Origin: Alviniconcha marisindica
Lineage: Eukaryota; Mollusca; Gastropoda; Provannidae
NCBI GenBank assembly: GCA_018857735.1
Contig: JABMCL010002055.1
Location: forward strand, 1,788,501 to 1,852,500
Direction: 5' to 3'
DNA: 64,000 bases
Position 1 is the stretch's first letter, and the number at the start of each line of letters is the position of its first letter. The notes under the pieces were generated by a model, which saw only the letters and a list, made by a program, of their open reading frames with translations, was not told where the DNA came from and searched no databases. Below, one piece after another: positions 44,764 to 56,689 of this stretch. The translations under genes and the position numbers were made by a program.

Positions 44764-45315
44764 TGGCACGTGTCCTGTAGACAGCGGCCAGAGCCAGCTC
44801 AAGGACTAATGGCACGTGTCCTGTAGACAGCGGCCAGAGCCAGCTCAAGGACTAATGGCACGTGTCCTGTAGACAGCGGCCAGAGCCAGCTCAAGGATTA
44901 ATGGCACGTGTCCTGTAGACAGCGGCCAGAGCCAGCTCAAGGACTAATGGCACGTGTCCTGTAGACAGCGGCCAGAGCCAGCTCAAGGACTAATGGCACG
45001 TGTCCTGTAGACAGCGGCCAGAGCCAGCTCAAGGACTAATGACACGTGTCCTGCAGACAGCGGCCAGAGCCAGCTCAAGGACTAATGGCACGTAACCTGC
45101 AGACACTGGCTAGAGCCAGCACAAGGACTGGTGACTGACGTCGCTTGCAGACACTGGCCAGAGCCAGCACAAGGACTGGTGACTGACGTGTTGTCTGCAG
45201 ACGGCGGCCAGGGCCAGCACAAGGACTGGTGACTAACATGTCGCCTACAGACACTAGCCTTGTGACTGACGTGTCGCCTGCAGACACTGGCCAGAGCCAG
45301 CACAAGGTCTGGTGA
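44733..45315 (+). repeat. 46-bp minisatellite seeded at the 3' end of cassette 32
   Basis: Unit starts agacagcggccagagccagc at 44733, 44779, 44825, 44871, 44917, 44963, 45009 and 45055; the first eight copies are almost identical and later ones (to 45315) diverge toward cactggccagagcc forms. Each copy includes ctgtag or ctgcag followed by ac and then an in-phase stop. Confidence 0.92.
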
Positions 45316-46003
45316 CTGTCGATCGCATTCTCGTTGAAATCGTTTCTAGGGCGAGAGGTGGGGGGGGATTGCTGAAATTTGGGATTGCATTACGCTGTTG
45401 ATGGTCGTAATGTATTACACGCGGGTATATTGTATTGCGCTTTTGTTGGTTGTAATTTACTACACCAGAGCAGATTGTATTACGGTTTTGCGCTTGCGCT
45501 GATGTCATTACCCCGGACCTGCGTTGTATTAATTGTTTGCTCTTGCAACTCCTAAAAAAGGCCACGCTATTGCGGATTAGTTCGCGGTTTGTGACAGTTG
45601 CTGTAGGCACCGTGACAGTTGCTGTCGGCACCCCTCCTAACAGGGTTGTGCACTCAGCTGGCTTGCAGGGGGTGGGGAGGGGTAGGTCCAGATAATATTC
45701 GTACTATCACATTCATAAGAATTTTGCCGCAGTCACATATACGCATTCTTCTAAACGTCATAGAGAGAACCAGACCTGCACAGATTTGCATCAGTTAAAC
45801 ACAGGCACCTCCTAGCGTGGCTGGTAGCAGTGGCATGCTGTCAGCTGTTATCATGTGGTGGCATTTTGAAAACTCAGACATCGGTTCAGTCAGTATTATT
45901 TCCTGGATCTGATCCTGGTGATGTCCATTATTATGTTGGTGACCTAGGCAACCAGCAGGAACTGATGTACCCAATGGGCACTTTGTGAAAGGGAGTAGGA
46001 CTG

Positions 46004-46061
46004 TCTTCTTCTTCTTCTTCTTCACCTCCTCCTCCTCCTCCTCTGTCTGTCTGTGTGTCTG

Positions 46062-46148
<87 letters not shown>

Positions 46149-46180
46149 CTTCTTCTTCTTCTTCCTCTTCTTCCTCTTCC
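46004..46180 (+). repeat. Pyrimidine tract: (CTT)n(CCT)n(TGTC)n(CT)n(CTT)n
   Basis: About 175 bases almost free of purines on the + strand. Confidence 0.95.
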
Positions 46181-46635
46181 GGATATAAGGTTAAGACCTA
46201 AATGTAATGTCGCAACAATCGATTGCTTCTTTCTTTGTTTTTTTCTTGTTCTTTTTTCTGCACTTGGATCTCAGTATTAATTCATATATACAAGAATATT
46301 TTTCTTGCATAGTAGTGGTTCTGAATCGGGATGAATTTAAGAGAGCATGCGCTCACTTTTCAGGTGGCGTTAAAAACGGTTGGAGCTTCTTTTTGGGGTG
46401 GGCGTGATTTTTAGCGTGTGTAAATTGCATCCTTCCCGTTGTTCTTACTGTTCATGACGAATGGTTGCCGTTTTCTTCGATCTAGTTTACTTTAACATGT
46501 TTTGTTGTATGTGTTATGTTTTCTGCGACCTCAAGGCGTGTTCCTAATGTGGACTGCACGCACATAATGACAATTATACTGTGTGCTTTGTTGGTGTGCT
46601 TTGTCAAGTTGTTGTGCTTTGTTGAGATTCTGATT

Positions 46636-46975
46636 TCATAATGGGAGGTGGTATTGCTAAAGCACTGCGCTCGGGATCGTGAGTTTGTGGGTTCGAGTCC
46701 CGGGTCTGTGTCCACTTCTTCTCTTTATTCTCGGGGTGGTGGACTGAGTGCCTAGTTTGTGCGGTAAAACGAAACACTGAGGCCTATGTACTATAGGCGT
46801 ATGCATGTAAAGAACCCACATACGCAGGAAAATGTTTTGGCTGTATTCTGTAGAAAATCTACCAGCGTTGAGGATGAAAGAACGAAAATTTATGTATGGC
46901 GTATAAAAAAACTTCCTCACAAATTCACAGCGTCAGACGCACACAGTGCATACATGCAGGTTCTCACAAGCTAAA
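46636..46975 (+). mobile_element. tRNA-headed SINE-like element
   Basis: The head reads like a tRNA: an A-box-like stretch (ggtattgctaaagcactg) and a clear B box (gggttcgagtccc) about 45 bases later, but no acceptor stem pairing. The body carries gtatgcatgtaaagaaccca, a phrase I associate from memory with gastropod SINE bodies. The end was not defined precisely. A functional tRNA gene is unlikely. Confidence 0.6.
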
Positions 46976-47676
46976 ACTGTCAAAGACATTCATACCATTG
47001 AAGTACACAACAACCCCCCGCCCCAAAAGGTACGACGATACATATTAGGTGTAGATATATATGCAGAGTTAGATTCTTTTTAATTAATTTTTTTAAATCA
47101 GTATTTATGGAATTGCACATCACTCCCCCCCACCCCCACCCCCACCCACCACCACCACCACCACTTCTGCAGTGGGGATTCTCCTATTTCGGACATTTGT
47201 ATAATACCGCAGCGATAGGTACCCCACATTTATTTACCGCATAAGGAGAAATTACGATCCCTTCGGCTGCGAATCCAGAGCTGTCAAAAGATGCCCTCCT
47301 GTAAACCCGGCGTAGGTGAAAATAGCTTTGCGTGCTTGGCGTGCTGACAGGAATCTTGCCTTTAGAATTTTGGCCTTTCAGTTGCCTGTCCGTCCTGGAC
47401 CTAAAGCGAAGAGATAGCACATGGGTGTAATGTCTTTGCCTATAGCTGGACTTGTGTCCTGAACTGAATTTTACTTGTCATTTTTGTGGAACTATGTTTC
47501 GCCCTGATGTGATCTTCATGGCTGACACAATGTATACTTTGCCATATGCTGCTTGCCACCATTGTTCTGCATTTCTACGTTGTACAGTTTATTAAAGTTA
47601 ACTTGCGGGTGAGTGTCGGTTGTTATTAATGTTATTTCTCTGCAGTCATGAACTAGATTTTTAAAACTGTATTGTT

Positions 47677-47679
<3 letters not shown>

Positions 47680-47730
<51 letters not shown>

Positions 47731-47748
47731 CCCCCCCCCCCCCCCCCT
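47680..47748 (+). repeat. (CT)n followed by poly-C
   Basis: About 48 bases CT and about 20 C, pyrimidines in the cassette sense. Confidence 0.95.
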
Positions 47749-48722
47749 TTGCATTTCTAATTGTGTGGTTGATGTATTTTTTATATGATTCATTGTCATA
47801 GTTATGACTGAAATATTGGTGTTTTATCCTTGACGTATTTTTTCATTTATTTCCAAGGCTTGTTATCCACAGAAAGTTCTCTTGAATAAACACAAGCATA
47901 ATAGTTTGCCTTGACTGCGTTTCTGTCTACCGACCTGTCTTTCTTAGTGTCTATTCATCCGTCCGTCCTTCTTCTTCGCCTGTATTCCTATGTCTCCTGT
48001 GTTTCTGTAATAATAAGAAAGGTCATTTTAAGGTCAGGTTCTTAAAAAGCTCTCAGCGCTTTACAAAGAACATGAAGATGAATGGAGGCAGGGGAGTGGG
48101 TTAATATACTTATACAAAAATCGATGAAGGCATACATACACATTGAGTACTAACCAAGCATACATACACATTGAGTACTAACCAAGCAGTCTGCCGCTCA
48201 GCCTTTCTCTTGCCGTGTATTTGCCAGTTCATTATTGGGTCGCTCACTTAACCAGTCCACCGATCCACCAGTCACTCGATCTGTCAGTTGTTCAGTTCTT
48301 CATCGACAGAAAATGTGCTAGAAAAAGCCAGCCAGCGTGGATTGTGTACGACACGTTCAACTTGATGACACAACCGACGTCCTATTACTGACCGAATCGA
48401 CACACTCACGCTACGGCACTTGTCACATCCAACGCAGACAAAACAACAACAAAATCTTTATAACGATGTCTTCCAAAACAAAAACAAAAGTAAAAACAAA
48501 TGACTGGACCTTGTAAGGATGTCCTCAGCACCTTGGGAGAGACTACCCTGGCTTGATGAGAGATTTATACAATACGTATATATATAGCTTGGCCCCAGTG
48601 TAAAATCTAGCCTCTATTGCATGCATGCCCAGCATTTTTTTTTTTTTTTTTTTAAGGGGGAGAGGGAGAGATAGCGTAACGTCACTGATCGATGCTGAAG
48701 ATTATCGCTTGCTTCGTTTCAG

Positions 48723-48868
48723 TGCTGAACCGACTGGATGAACGTGCCAAGAATAGAGAGAGAAATCAGCGCTACTGGGAACGACTGCGACAAGACCCGC
48801 ACCGCTACCAACGGATACGGCAGCAACAGAGAGAATACAAAGAAAAGCGCAAACACCGTTCCAACTAG
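48723..48868 (+). CDS. Cassette 33: phase-1 terminal exon, DP-motif peptide (YQR subfamily)
   Basis: The acceptor is tcgcttgcttcgtttcag; junction G+tg gives Val. It has 48 residues to TAG. N-terminal LNRLDERAKNRERNQR, core YWERLRQDPHRYQRIR, then QQQREYKEKRKHRSN. It is a minimal cassette without extra tail. The RYQR after the turn and the Gln-rich second helix define the subfamily 33-39. Confidence 0.84.
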
Positions 48869-48959
48869 TGACTCGATGGCAGAGACAGTGGGAAGACGGA
48901 CTTAAAAACGCGACCAGGTCGTGAAAATGATCCTAGCATAGCTTTGCTGGAGCCTAAGA

Positions 48960-49020
48960 CTCGTCCTTGGATGTCCCCGTGCAGTCGACAGGACGTGAAA
49001 ATCCAATTGCTAAGTAACTA
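48960..49020 (+). repeat. Retroposon-tail-like fragment
   Basis: ggatgtccccgtgcagtcga and gtgaaaatccaattgctaag match, with changes, the fragment near 10991; see that entry. Confidence 0.45.
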
Positions 49021-49880
49021 CACAACATACCACCGAGAGTAAGACACGAACGAGTAATCTTCCTCCCACAGCACCCTTCCATGCCGCCCCACCCCCTCCT
49101 CCTCCCTCTAAACAAACGACCTCACCTTCAGTCAAACAAAGGAGGAAAAACGACTTGAAAACAAGAAACACGGAAGAAGAAAAAGCTCGAACAACTGCAG
49201 GCATTCGTCTTTATAACTGCTGTAAGGGATGAAGTTAGGGGCTCTGCTGGAATCACCTTGTTAAAAGATTTGAAATGGAGTACACAGCAGCAGACAGATT
49301 ATACAGGGAAGCTCACAGAACATGCGTTGTGGTATTTAAACTCGAAAACTCTGCAGTGCTAAAGGGAACGGAAACACGTGAAGACCGTCCCGTGTGGAGA
49401 TTTTTGTTCCAAAAGAGAGGGAAGGGGATAGAGAGTGTTGCTTGGAACCAACGTGTCTTGTCAGTGTGTATTTCTGAGAGCCGGATCCGACACCGATACT
49501 TCTGTATTAGACAATGTTAAGGCAATGAAAGGTGCGTTTGTCCCTAATACACCCGAGGACATTAAGCCCCACATCATTATCGTGAAAGGTGCTCTTTCGT
49601 TCAACTTGTTTGATGGAAGGTTATTTTGTCTCCGAAAAGGCACTTGCGGCAGGGTCCGAAAACCTTGGTTTGGAAGAGGCCATAATAGTCCCAACCTAGC
49701 GCTGCAGTGACTTCAGAATGGGCCAAGATAGGTAGCTGCCAAATCTGTTTGACTCATTGTGGAGGGCAACGTCATTAGAAGGCGTCCATAGAGCACAACT
49801 TTGATATTCATGAAATGTGTTTTGAGGAAGGATTGTGTGTGTGTGGTGCGATACTGAAAGTGTTACTTGCTTGGTTTCAG

Positions 49881-50050
49881 TGTTGAGGATGCTTCAAGCC
49901 AAGGAGAGGAAACGAGCAGAGAACAGGCGCTACTATGAGAAATTGCAACGGGAGCCACATCGCCTCCAGCGATTGAAGCGACAACAGAAAGCGTACAGAG
50001 ATGCACGCTACAAAAAATCGTCGAGCAGCGACAGAGAACACATGACATAG
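49881..50050 (+). CDS. Cassette 34: phase-1 terminal exon, EP variant (YQR subfamily)
   Basis: The acceptor is gttacttgcttggtttcag; junction G+tg gives Val. It has 56 residues to TAG. N-terminal LRMLQAKERKRAENRR, core YYEKLQREPHRLQRLK (Glu for Asp, Leu for Tyr), then RQQKAYRDARYKK and a Ser-rich tail (SSSSDREHMT). AATAAA at 50084-50089, only 34 bases after the stop, is the best-placed polyadenylation hexamer of a cassette that does not overlap its stop. Confidence 0.83.
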
Positions 50051-50059
50051 AGCGCGTCC

Positions 50060-50345
50060 AATGACTAATGTACCGGAAAGCGGAATAAAGCATAGGGCAC
50101 GGAGTGTAACTTAAAACGCCTCCAGTGACTAACCTGACGGGAAATGTGGAACATAGAGCACCGAGCACACAACAGTCGATGCCTCCAGTGACCAAATGTA
50201 ACCGAAAGGCGTCGAACACGGTACACAGAATACGCAACACGGGGCACCCCCGACGACGAAACGAACCGGAAAACGTCAGAGTACACAGAGAACGGGACGC
50301 TAACTTTGCCCCCAGTGGCTGTTTTTAACCAGACAACGTAGAACA
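50060..50345 (+). repeat. Degenerate tandem repeat after cassette 34, unit about 50-55 bp
   Basis: Phrases cctccagtgac, accggaaa and aacacagagaac recur; the gagaacacatgacatagagc stretch at the coding end of cassette 34 looks like the first unit. Confidence 0.65.
50084..50089 (+). promoter_or_regulatory. AATAAA 34 bases after the stop of cassette 34
   Basis: Canonical hexamer in aaagcggaataaagc, placed where a terminal exon would need it. Confidence 0.5.
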
Positions 50346-50559
50346 CGGGACAAAAGGTGCATGATAGAGACCAGAGAGTACATGGCGCAGAACGTTTACA
50401 ACGATTGAAGCAAGGGAATCCGTAAATGGCAGGGCATAGAACTCACGAGGAGTGACACAAGGCACTTCCTGTGAGGGAGGCTAGCGCATTTCCAAAAGCA
50501 AGACGGAGAATAAGCTTTGGCACAGACAGGACAGCTGGAATGTAAGACACGACCGGAAG

Positions 50560-50810
50560 GTTTCTGTGAAGTCAGAGGCATGTAGCTGAAAGGACAGAGG
50601 CAACACTTCATATCAACTATCAGGTTTTAGTGAGGTCAGAGGCATGTAGCTGAAGGGACAAAGGCAACACTTCATATCAACTGTCATTTATTTTATTTTT
50701 TAGTGACGTCAGAGGCACGTAGCTGAAGGGATAGAGGTAACATCTCATATCAACTGTCAAATTTTTTTTTTATGACGTCGGGGTAACTTCGTATCAACTG
50801 TCAGAGTCAG
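50560..50810 (+). repeat. Three to four tandem copies, unit about 75 bp
   Basis: gtcagaggcatgtagctgaa and aacacttcatatcaactgtc recur in order from 50566, 50635 and 50702, with a shortened last copy ending near 50803. Confidence 0.85.
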
Positions 50811-51910
50811 AATGTCGGATTTCGATATTCAGCCTACGCGCGCGCGCGCGCGCACACACACGCACGCACGCACGCACGCACGCGCCGGGGAGAAAAACTG
50901 GGCCAAGCAGCGATGACAACTCTTGAGAGCAACGAAACCCGAGAGAGAGAATCGGAAAGAACTGTGGACAACGGACGCCACTAGAACAGAAGTGCTAGGC
51001 TCATATACTGGGGATGGAGTTTCCCAGTCAGAAATGTCAATGAGACAGCGAGTGGCTCCTTTTCTGTATCCCGTTTCCCATGAGCCCTATACAACACAAC
51101 ATAATATGAGCCCTGCGTTCTACAGCGCAGGGAATGGTGTCGAGAAATAGACGGCTGTCAGGCACCTCTGAGCTGTTGCTGTGGTTCGTCATCCTGGCGA
51201 CGTCTTCAGTGTGACGAGTCCTCTAGGAGTAATGTTGCAGAGGACTGTTCACAGCCTGCTGTCTGGAAAGCCGCGAGACATGGCTGACGGGTTGCAATCG
51301 ATCGCCTCTCGGCCAGCAAGACCGGCCATGAGCGGAGTCTCTTCACACCGTTGAGGCATGGAAAGGGAGGGGGGATAAATCGAACTGTTTATGTACTTAT
51401 ATTTTTAGTGGGGAAAAAGAGAGAGAAAATGCGAATGACTGCCGGTGAGGTTGAGAAAACGGAAAGGCACTGGGGGGAATTAAAAACGATATACTCGCCC
51501 ATAGAGGATAGGACACGGAACACAGCACGCACAACGGTTTCGACGGTGTTGTTTTCGCCAAGTATGGGCTATACACAAGACGGATAGGCAGAAAAAAGAT
51601 GAAAACTATTAATCGTGAATCTTCTCTGCTTTTGTTGTGTGTTTTTTGTGGCGGGTTGGTGGTTGTTGTTTGTTTTTGTTTTTTTGGTGTGGGTGTTTCC
51701 AGTTTATGGTGGACAAAGTTCAGTTTGGTATACATTCGTGATGCTCTGGTCTTCATTTTAACCCGATGTTGTGGATGAGAGGATAACGTATTTGGAATAA
51801 TTTGGCTTTGGCTTCTTCTTTTTTTAATGTATACGTTGTATGGAACAACTAAGTATTGATGTAATGATTAAAAAGAAATTGCTTGAACAAAATGGTTACT
51901 GTATTTCAAT

Positions 51911-52025
<115 letters not shown>

Positions 52026-52746
52026 CCTCCCTCCCTCCTCCGTCTCTCTCACACACACACATGATGCGTCACATCCGCCAGTAACGCAAACTGCAATCAG
52101 TCAATAGATTACATATAGCCAACAAAGCTGCCTGCCATTCAGTGGGTTCTGTAAAGAGACAAATCAGCCGATCAACCAAATGATTAAATTGTGCATTTTT
52201 CAAAGGAGATTGTCTAGAAAACCCTGGTTTGCTCTCGGATGTCCTCGCAAGAGTCAGGGCACCTGTTCTGAAGTTGCCTTGGTGCTGCCAGCTGCTGCGC
52301 AAGTCAGAGATCTCGCAACTCCAAGACTGAATCAGTGCTGGCTTGTGTGTCGACGTAGTGTTGGCGTCAGTGTCGACATAACGTCGTTGCTCACCGAATA
52401 ATAAAACTCGCATGCCCACCAAAACGTTGGTGAGAGTTTTCGTGTACAACTCGCTTCCTGCACACACGTATGCATTCTCTCACCGCTTCTCAGGCTTCCG
52501 TACTTGGACTTCAGGATAGGGCCGTAAATTCTTGACAGTGTCATCGTGTCTCATTGCAGTGTTGCCATTAATTGTACGGTGTTGTAGAATAGCGGACGGT
52601 GCTGTCGTGTGTATATGGTGTGATCGGCGTCGTGTGCCCAACGGTATTGTCATGTGGCTTACGGTGTTGTGTGTATATGGTGTGAACGACGGCATGTGCC
52701 CTGCGGTGTTGTCGTGTGTCTTACGGTGTTGTCGTGTGTCTTGCAG

Positions 52747-52949
52747 TGCTGAGGACGGCGAGGAAGCGGGCCAAGAAGCGGGAGGAGAACAGGCGTTACT
52801 GGGAAAGGTTACAGCAGGACCCGCAGAGATACCTGAGAATCTTACAGCGCCAGAAACATTACAAACGGGCCAGGAGACAACGGAACACCGACACAGAAGC
52901 AGCAGCAGAAACATCGCCAGAGTATGAAGCAACGGAACACCAACACTGA
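52747..52949 (+). CDS. Cassette 35: phase-1 terminal exon, DP-motif peptide (YQR subfamily)
   Basis: The acceptor is tgttgtcgtgtgtcttgcag; the preceding bases tgttgtcgtgtgtcttacgg are the same unit without the AG. Junction G+tg gives Val. It has 67 residues to TGA. N-terminal LRTARKRAKKREENRR, core YWERLQQDPQRYLRIL, then QRQKHYKRARRQR. The last 20 residues (TDTEAAAETSPEYEATEHQH) are acidic and coded by the beginning of the minisatellite that follows. Confidence 0.83.
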
Positions 52950-53815
52950 TGCAGGAACAGAAACACCGAAAGTGGACCAGTGAAACGCCAACAACAGAGC
53001 ACCAGCACTTATTCAGCTTTAGAAACACCATCATCGGAACAAGACTGATGCAGCAGCAGAATCACCACCAACGGACCAAATAATGAAACAACACACAAAA
53101 ATACCACCAACGGAACACCAACACTGATGCAGCAGCAATAACACTACGAACTGAATACCAACACTGATTCAGTAGCAGAAACACTACCAACGGAACACCA
53201 ACACTAATGCAGCAACTGGAACACCACCAGTGTTCCGCCGATTCAACTGCAGAAACACCACCAAACGAGCATCAACAGATTGTAGCAACAGAAACACTAC
53301 GAGAAGAACACAAACACTGATTCAGCAGCAGAAACACCACCAACGGAACACCAACACTACCAACGGACTAATCAGTAAAACAACAACGCATAGAAACACC
53401 ACCAACGGAACACCAACACTAATGCAACAACAGAAACACCTAACGGACCAAACAACGAAGCAACACACAGAAACACTACCAGCGGAACACCAGCATAATG
53501 CAGCAAGAGACACACCTAACCAACAGACCAAACAACGAAACAACGCACAGAAACACCAACCAACGGAATACCAACACTGATGCAGCAACAGACACACCTA
53601 ACCAACAGACAAAACAACACAAACACCACCAACTCTAATGCAGCAACAGAAACACCTAACCAGCAGGCCAAACAACGGAACAGCACACAGAAACGGGCCA
53701 AACGACGGAACACCAACACTGATGCAGCAGCAGTGATACTGCCAACGGACCGAACAATAAAAAGCAACGCCGATGCAGCAGCCGAAAGAAACACCGCGAA
53801 CAGCAGACGATGAAA
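52880..53815 (+). repeat. Minisatellite after cassette 35, unit about 40 bp
   Basis: More than 20 imperfect copies of a unit with aacggaacaccaacactgat and gcagcagcagaaacaccacc. The first copy lies inside the coding end of cassette 35. Frames on both strands are by-products. Confidence 0.88.
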
Positions 53816-54235
53816 ACCCTGCTCCAAACTCCAACGCCGTGAGTTGGTCTTTGGATGCTAACGTCATGTCAGCCACAGTGTTACCTCAGTACAACACCAG
53901 CGCAGAGCTCCAATTGTTATGATTGTTAGATTACTAAACATGTATAAAATCTGAATGAGCCCCATTGTTGTAAATGAGAGCATTACCGAACATGTACAAA
54001 CTTGAATGAGCCCCAGTTGTTGTAAATGAGGAAAATACCGACCATGCATAACATTTTAATGAATTCGTTTTATAACCTTTGAGCTGGTTTGCTCTTAGTG
54101 TCTGGATGTGTGTGCGTGCGTGTGATGTTGCACTGGACATCTGTGTTTTATTAACAAAATAAACTTCAACAGAGTATTCATCAGCGGTATTCGTCTCCAG
54201 TACGTTTTAGACAAAATGCTGGCCGTTCTCTCTGT

Positions 54236-54440
<205 letters not shown>

Positions 54441-54934
54441 ACGCGCGCACTGTCTTCTATATGTATATCTTACGAATCGAGCCATCCATCGATCTACCTG
54501 TGTCTGGTCTTGTATGAGTCTATGTGTGTATTTGTTGTGGGGAAAGTGACAGAATCATACTCTAAACTACGGCTTTTTCAGTAGGCCTTAAATTTATAAT
54601 ATATATAATTAATCAACAGATTAACACGTCAGCCAACCTACCGGGCAAGCAAAATATACCATTTACAAACGGACTATGCATGCAAATAGTCGTGTAATGA
54701 TTCAGTAGTTATTTTTTAACTGAAGCAATTACATGTATATTTATAGACTCACAGGATCTGCTGTTCTGACATCATTGTTGTATTTGCCCATCAATATGGC
54801 TGTTATGATGACATTGGTGAACCTGCTTATAGATGCCATTTTGATGTTCTGGGGTCCGTCCGTGGATGTTGAGGCTGTGTTGATGATGTCGGGTCTGCCC
54901 ACGGGTGGGTGTTAAGGCCGTTTGAAGGATGTGG

Positions 54935-55300
54935 GTCCGCCCATGGATATGCAGGCTGTTTTGGTGGTGTGGTGGGATCTGCCCATAGATGTCCAGGCTG
55001 TTTTCGTGATGCGGTGGGATCTGCCCATGGATATGCAGGTTGTTTTCGTGATGGGGTGGGATCTGCCCATAGATGTCCAGGCTGTTTTCGTGATGTGGTG
55101 GGATCTGCCCATGGATATGCGGGCTGTTTTCGTGATGTGGTGGGATCTGCCCACGGATATGCAGGCTGTTTTGGTAATGTGGTGGGATCTACCCATAGAT
55201 ATCCAGGCTGTTTTGATAATAATTATGGTACCATCTGCCCACAGATATCCAGGCTATTTTGAGGAGGATGTGAGGTCTGTCCATGGATATGAAGACTGTT
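54935..55300 (+). repeat. 42-bp minisatellite, open on both strands
   Basis: About eight copies of a unit with gtgggatctgcccatggata and caggctgttttcgtgatg, at 42-base steps (54939, 54981, 55023 and on). 42 is a multiple of 3, so frames of 90-130 codons stay open in several registers, including the minus strand (Met-Gly-Arg-Ser-His-His-Ile type). No cassette motif, so I do not call a gene. Confidence 0.88.
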
Positions 55301-55429
55301 TGATGACGTGGTAACCTACTGTCACGTGTCAATACATGCTGTGGGTGGGATTCTGGCAATGTTGACATTGCCATTTGTAGGTGTTTTACGGGTGTGGATG
55401 GAGTCTTGTCTTGCCGCATTGACGGTCAA

Positions 55430-55894
55430 ATTTCAGCACTGAGGGGGAATTTGACGTCGATTAGATTCAGTTAGCACTGACGGTACTGTCCTGTGCTTTG
55501 CGGTATTCACGATGTTGGCGTGAGTCGTGCGGAACTGGTGTTGGTTTTTGTCTTGCGGTATTGCAGTGATGTTGTCGGTTGTTTTGCGGTATTGACGATG
55601 TTGTCTTGTATCTTGCAATATTGATGATGTTGGTATGCATCTTGCGATAATGGCGGTGTTATCGTGTGTTTTACGCTAGTTCTGCTTTTATCGTGTGTTT
55701 TACGCTATTTCTGCTGTTATCGTGTGCCTTTCGGTATTGACAGTGTTGTCATGTGTCTCGCCACATTGACGGGGTTGCTGTCTTGCAGTATTGAGGATGT
55801 CGTCATGTGTCTTGCGGTATTGTCGTGTATCTTGCAGTATTGACAGTATTGTCGTTTGTCCGTTGCGATATTGACGGTGTTGTGTGTCTTGCAG
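55430..55894 (+). repeat. Degenerate repeat leading into the acceptor of cassette 36
   Basis: Variants of tgtcttgcggtattgacg recur about every 30-45 bases; several copies contain cttgcag (near 55787, 55832) like the true acceptor. It resembles the array before cassette 35. Confidence 0.8.
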
Positions 55895-56094
55895 TGATGA
55901 CGATGGAGAGGAGACGAGCCAGAAAGCGGGAAAGGAACAAGCTTTACTGGCTAAGGTTACAGCAGGACCCACAGCGATACCAGAGAATCCGACAGCGACA
56001 AAAACACTACAAGCAAACCAGGAAACAGCGACATCTCAGCGACTGTGATGAAGTAGCGGAAATGCCTGCAACGGGCCAAAACAGAACGACGTAA
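55895..56094 (+). CDS. Cassette 36: phase-1 terminal exon, DP-motif peptide (YQR subfamily)
   Basis: The acceptor is tgacggtgttgtgtgtcttgcag in its last bases; junction G+tg gives Val. It has 66 residues to TAA. N-terminal MTMERRRARKRERNK, core YWLRLQQDPQRYQRIR, then QRQKHYKQTRKQR and the acidic tail (SDCDEVAEMPATGQNRTT). HYK[RQ]-x-R-[RK]-QR is shared with cassette 35, so 35 and 36 are sisters. Upstream (55430-55893) a degenerate array of gttgtcgtgtgtcttgcgg and tattgacg phrases ends in the acceptor. Confidence 0.84.
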
Positions 56095-56689
56095 ACGGTA
56101 ATACCAACGAGGACGCGCAAGAGTGCCTGCTGGACAAACTTGGGTTATCAGCTGCGAGGTGTACTGCACAGCATACCAGTATCGGCATCAGCAGCAACGC
56201 CGACGTCAATGTTCATCAGTGATAGCGGCTCAGACAACAGCAGAGATATAATTATATTGTAGGCACCTAGCTTCGCAGCAAGAAGAATCAGTCTACAGAA
56301 TGAGATCACTAGTGTGTTCGTAGCAGTGGCAGTTTCAGGATGATCTGAATGAGGTGACCACCCTCCTTTTGTTTCAATTTTTCACTCGGTCTTTCTTTTT
56401 TCCATCTAATCACGATTTGGTTTATTTTATGGATTAATGTGATTTGCATCCGACCGTCACTTTTGATGCTGAAAATGACGAACACTTTCAAAAGCAGAGG
56501 CTGAGACGGAAGTCAGAAGTTCACTTGAAATGAAGTGTAAAAAGCGAACGGATGCAGCAACCTTTGACTGTATAGTACTGTTGTCGGTAGGTCGGTTGGT
56601 TTGTTCAGAGTGTTCGCTGGAAAGAGACGTTTCCCTGTCCGTTTTTGATGGGCTGGTGGACGGCTTGAGGGAGGGAGCCGTTTTCTTGC

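Larger units (their letters stand above)
45316..48722. other. Gap between cassettes 32 and 33
   Basis: Contains two pyrimidine tracts, the SINE-like element, AATAAA at 47885, a 28-base doublet (catacatacacattgagtac) at 48127-48186 and a poly-T run before cassette 33. A 78-codon minus-strand frame at 47184-47420 was not recognised. No other gene seen. Confidence 0.5.

Noticed and set aside
46650..46720. A tRNA gene
   Set aside because: A good B box is present, but no acceptor stem can be paired and the sequence continues into a SINE-like body.
47184..47420. Minus-strand 78-codon frame
   Set aside because: No recognised domain; could be part of an unidentified interspersed repeat.
54912..55314. 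Long open frames on both strands
   Set aside because: Produced by a 42-bp tandem repeat, whose length is a multiple of 3; no acceptor and no cassette motif.
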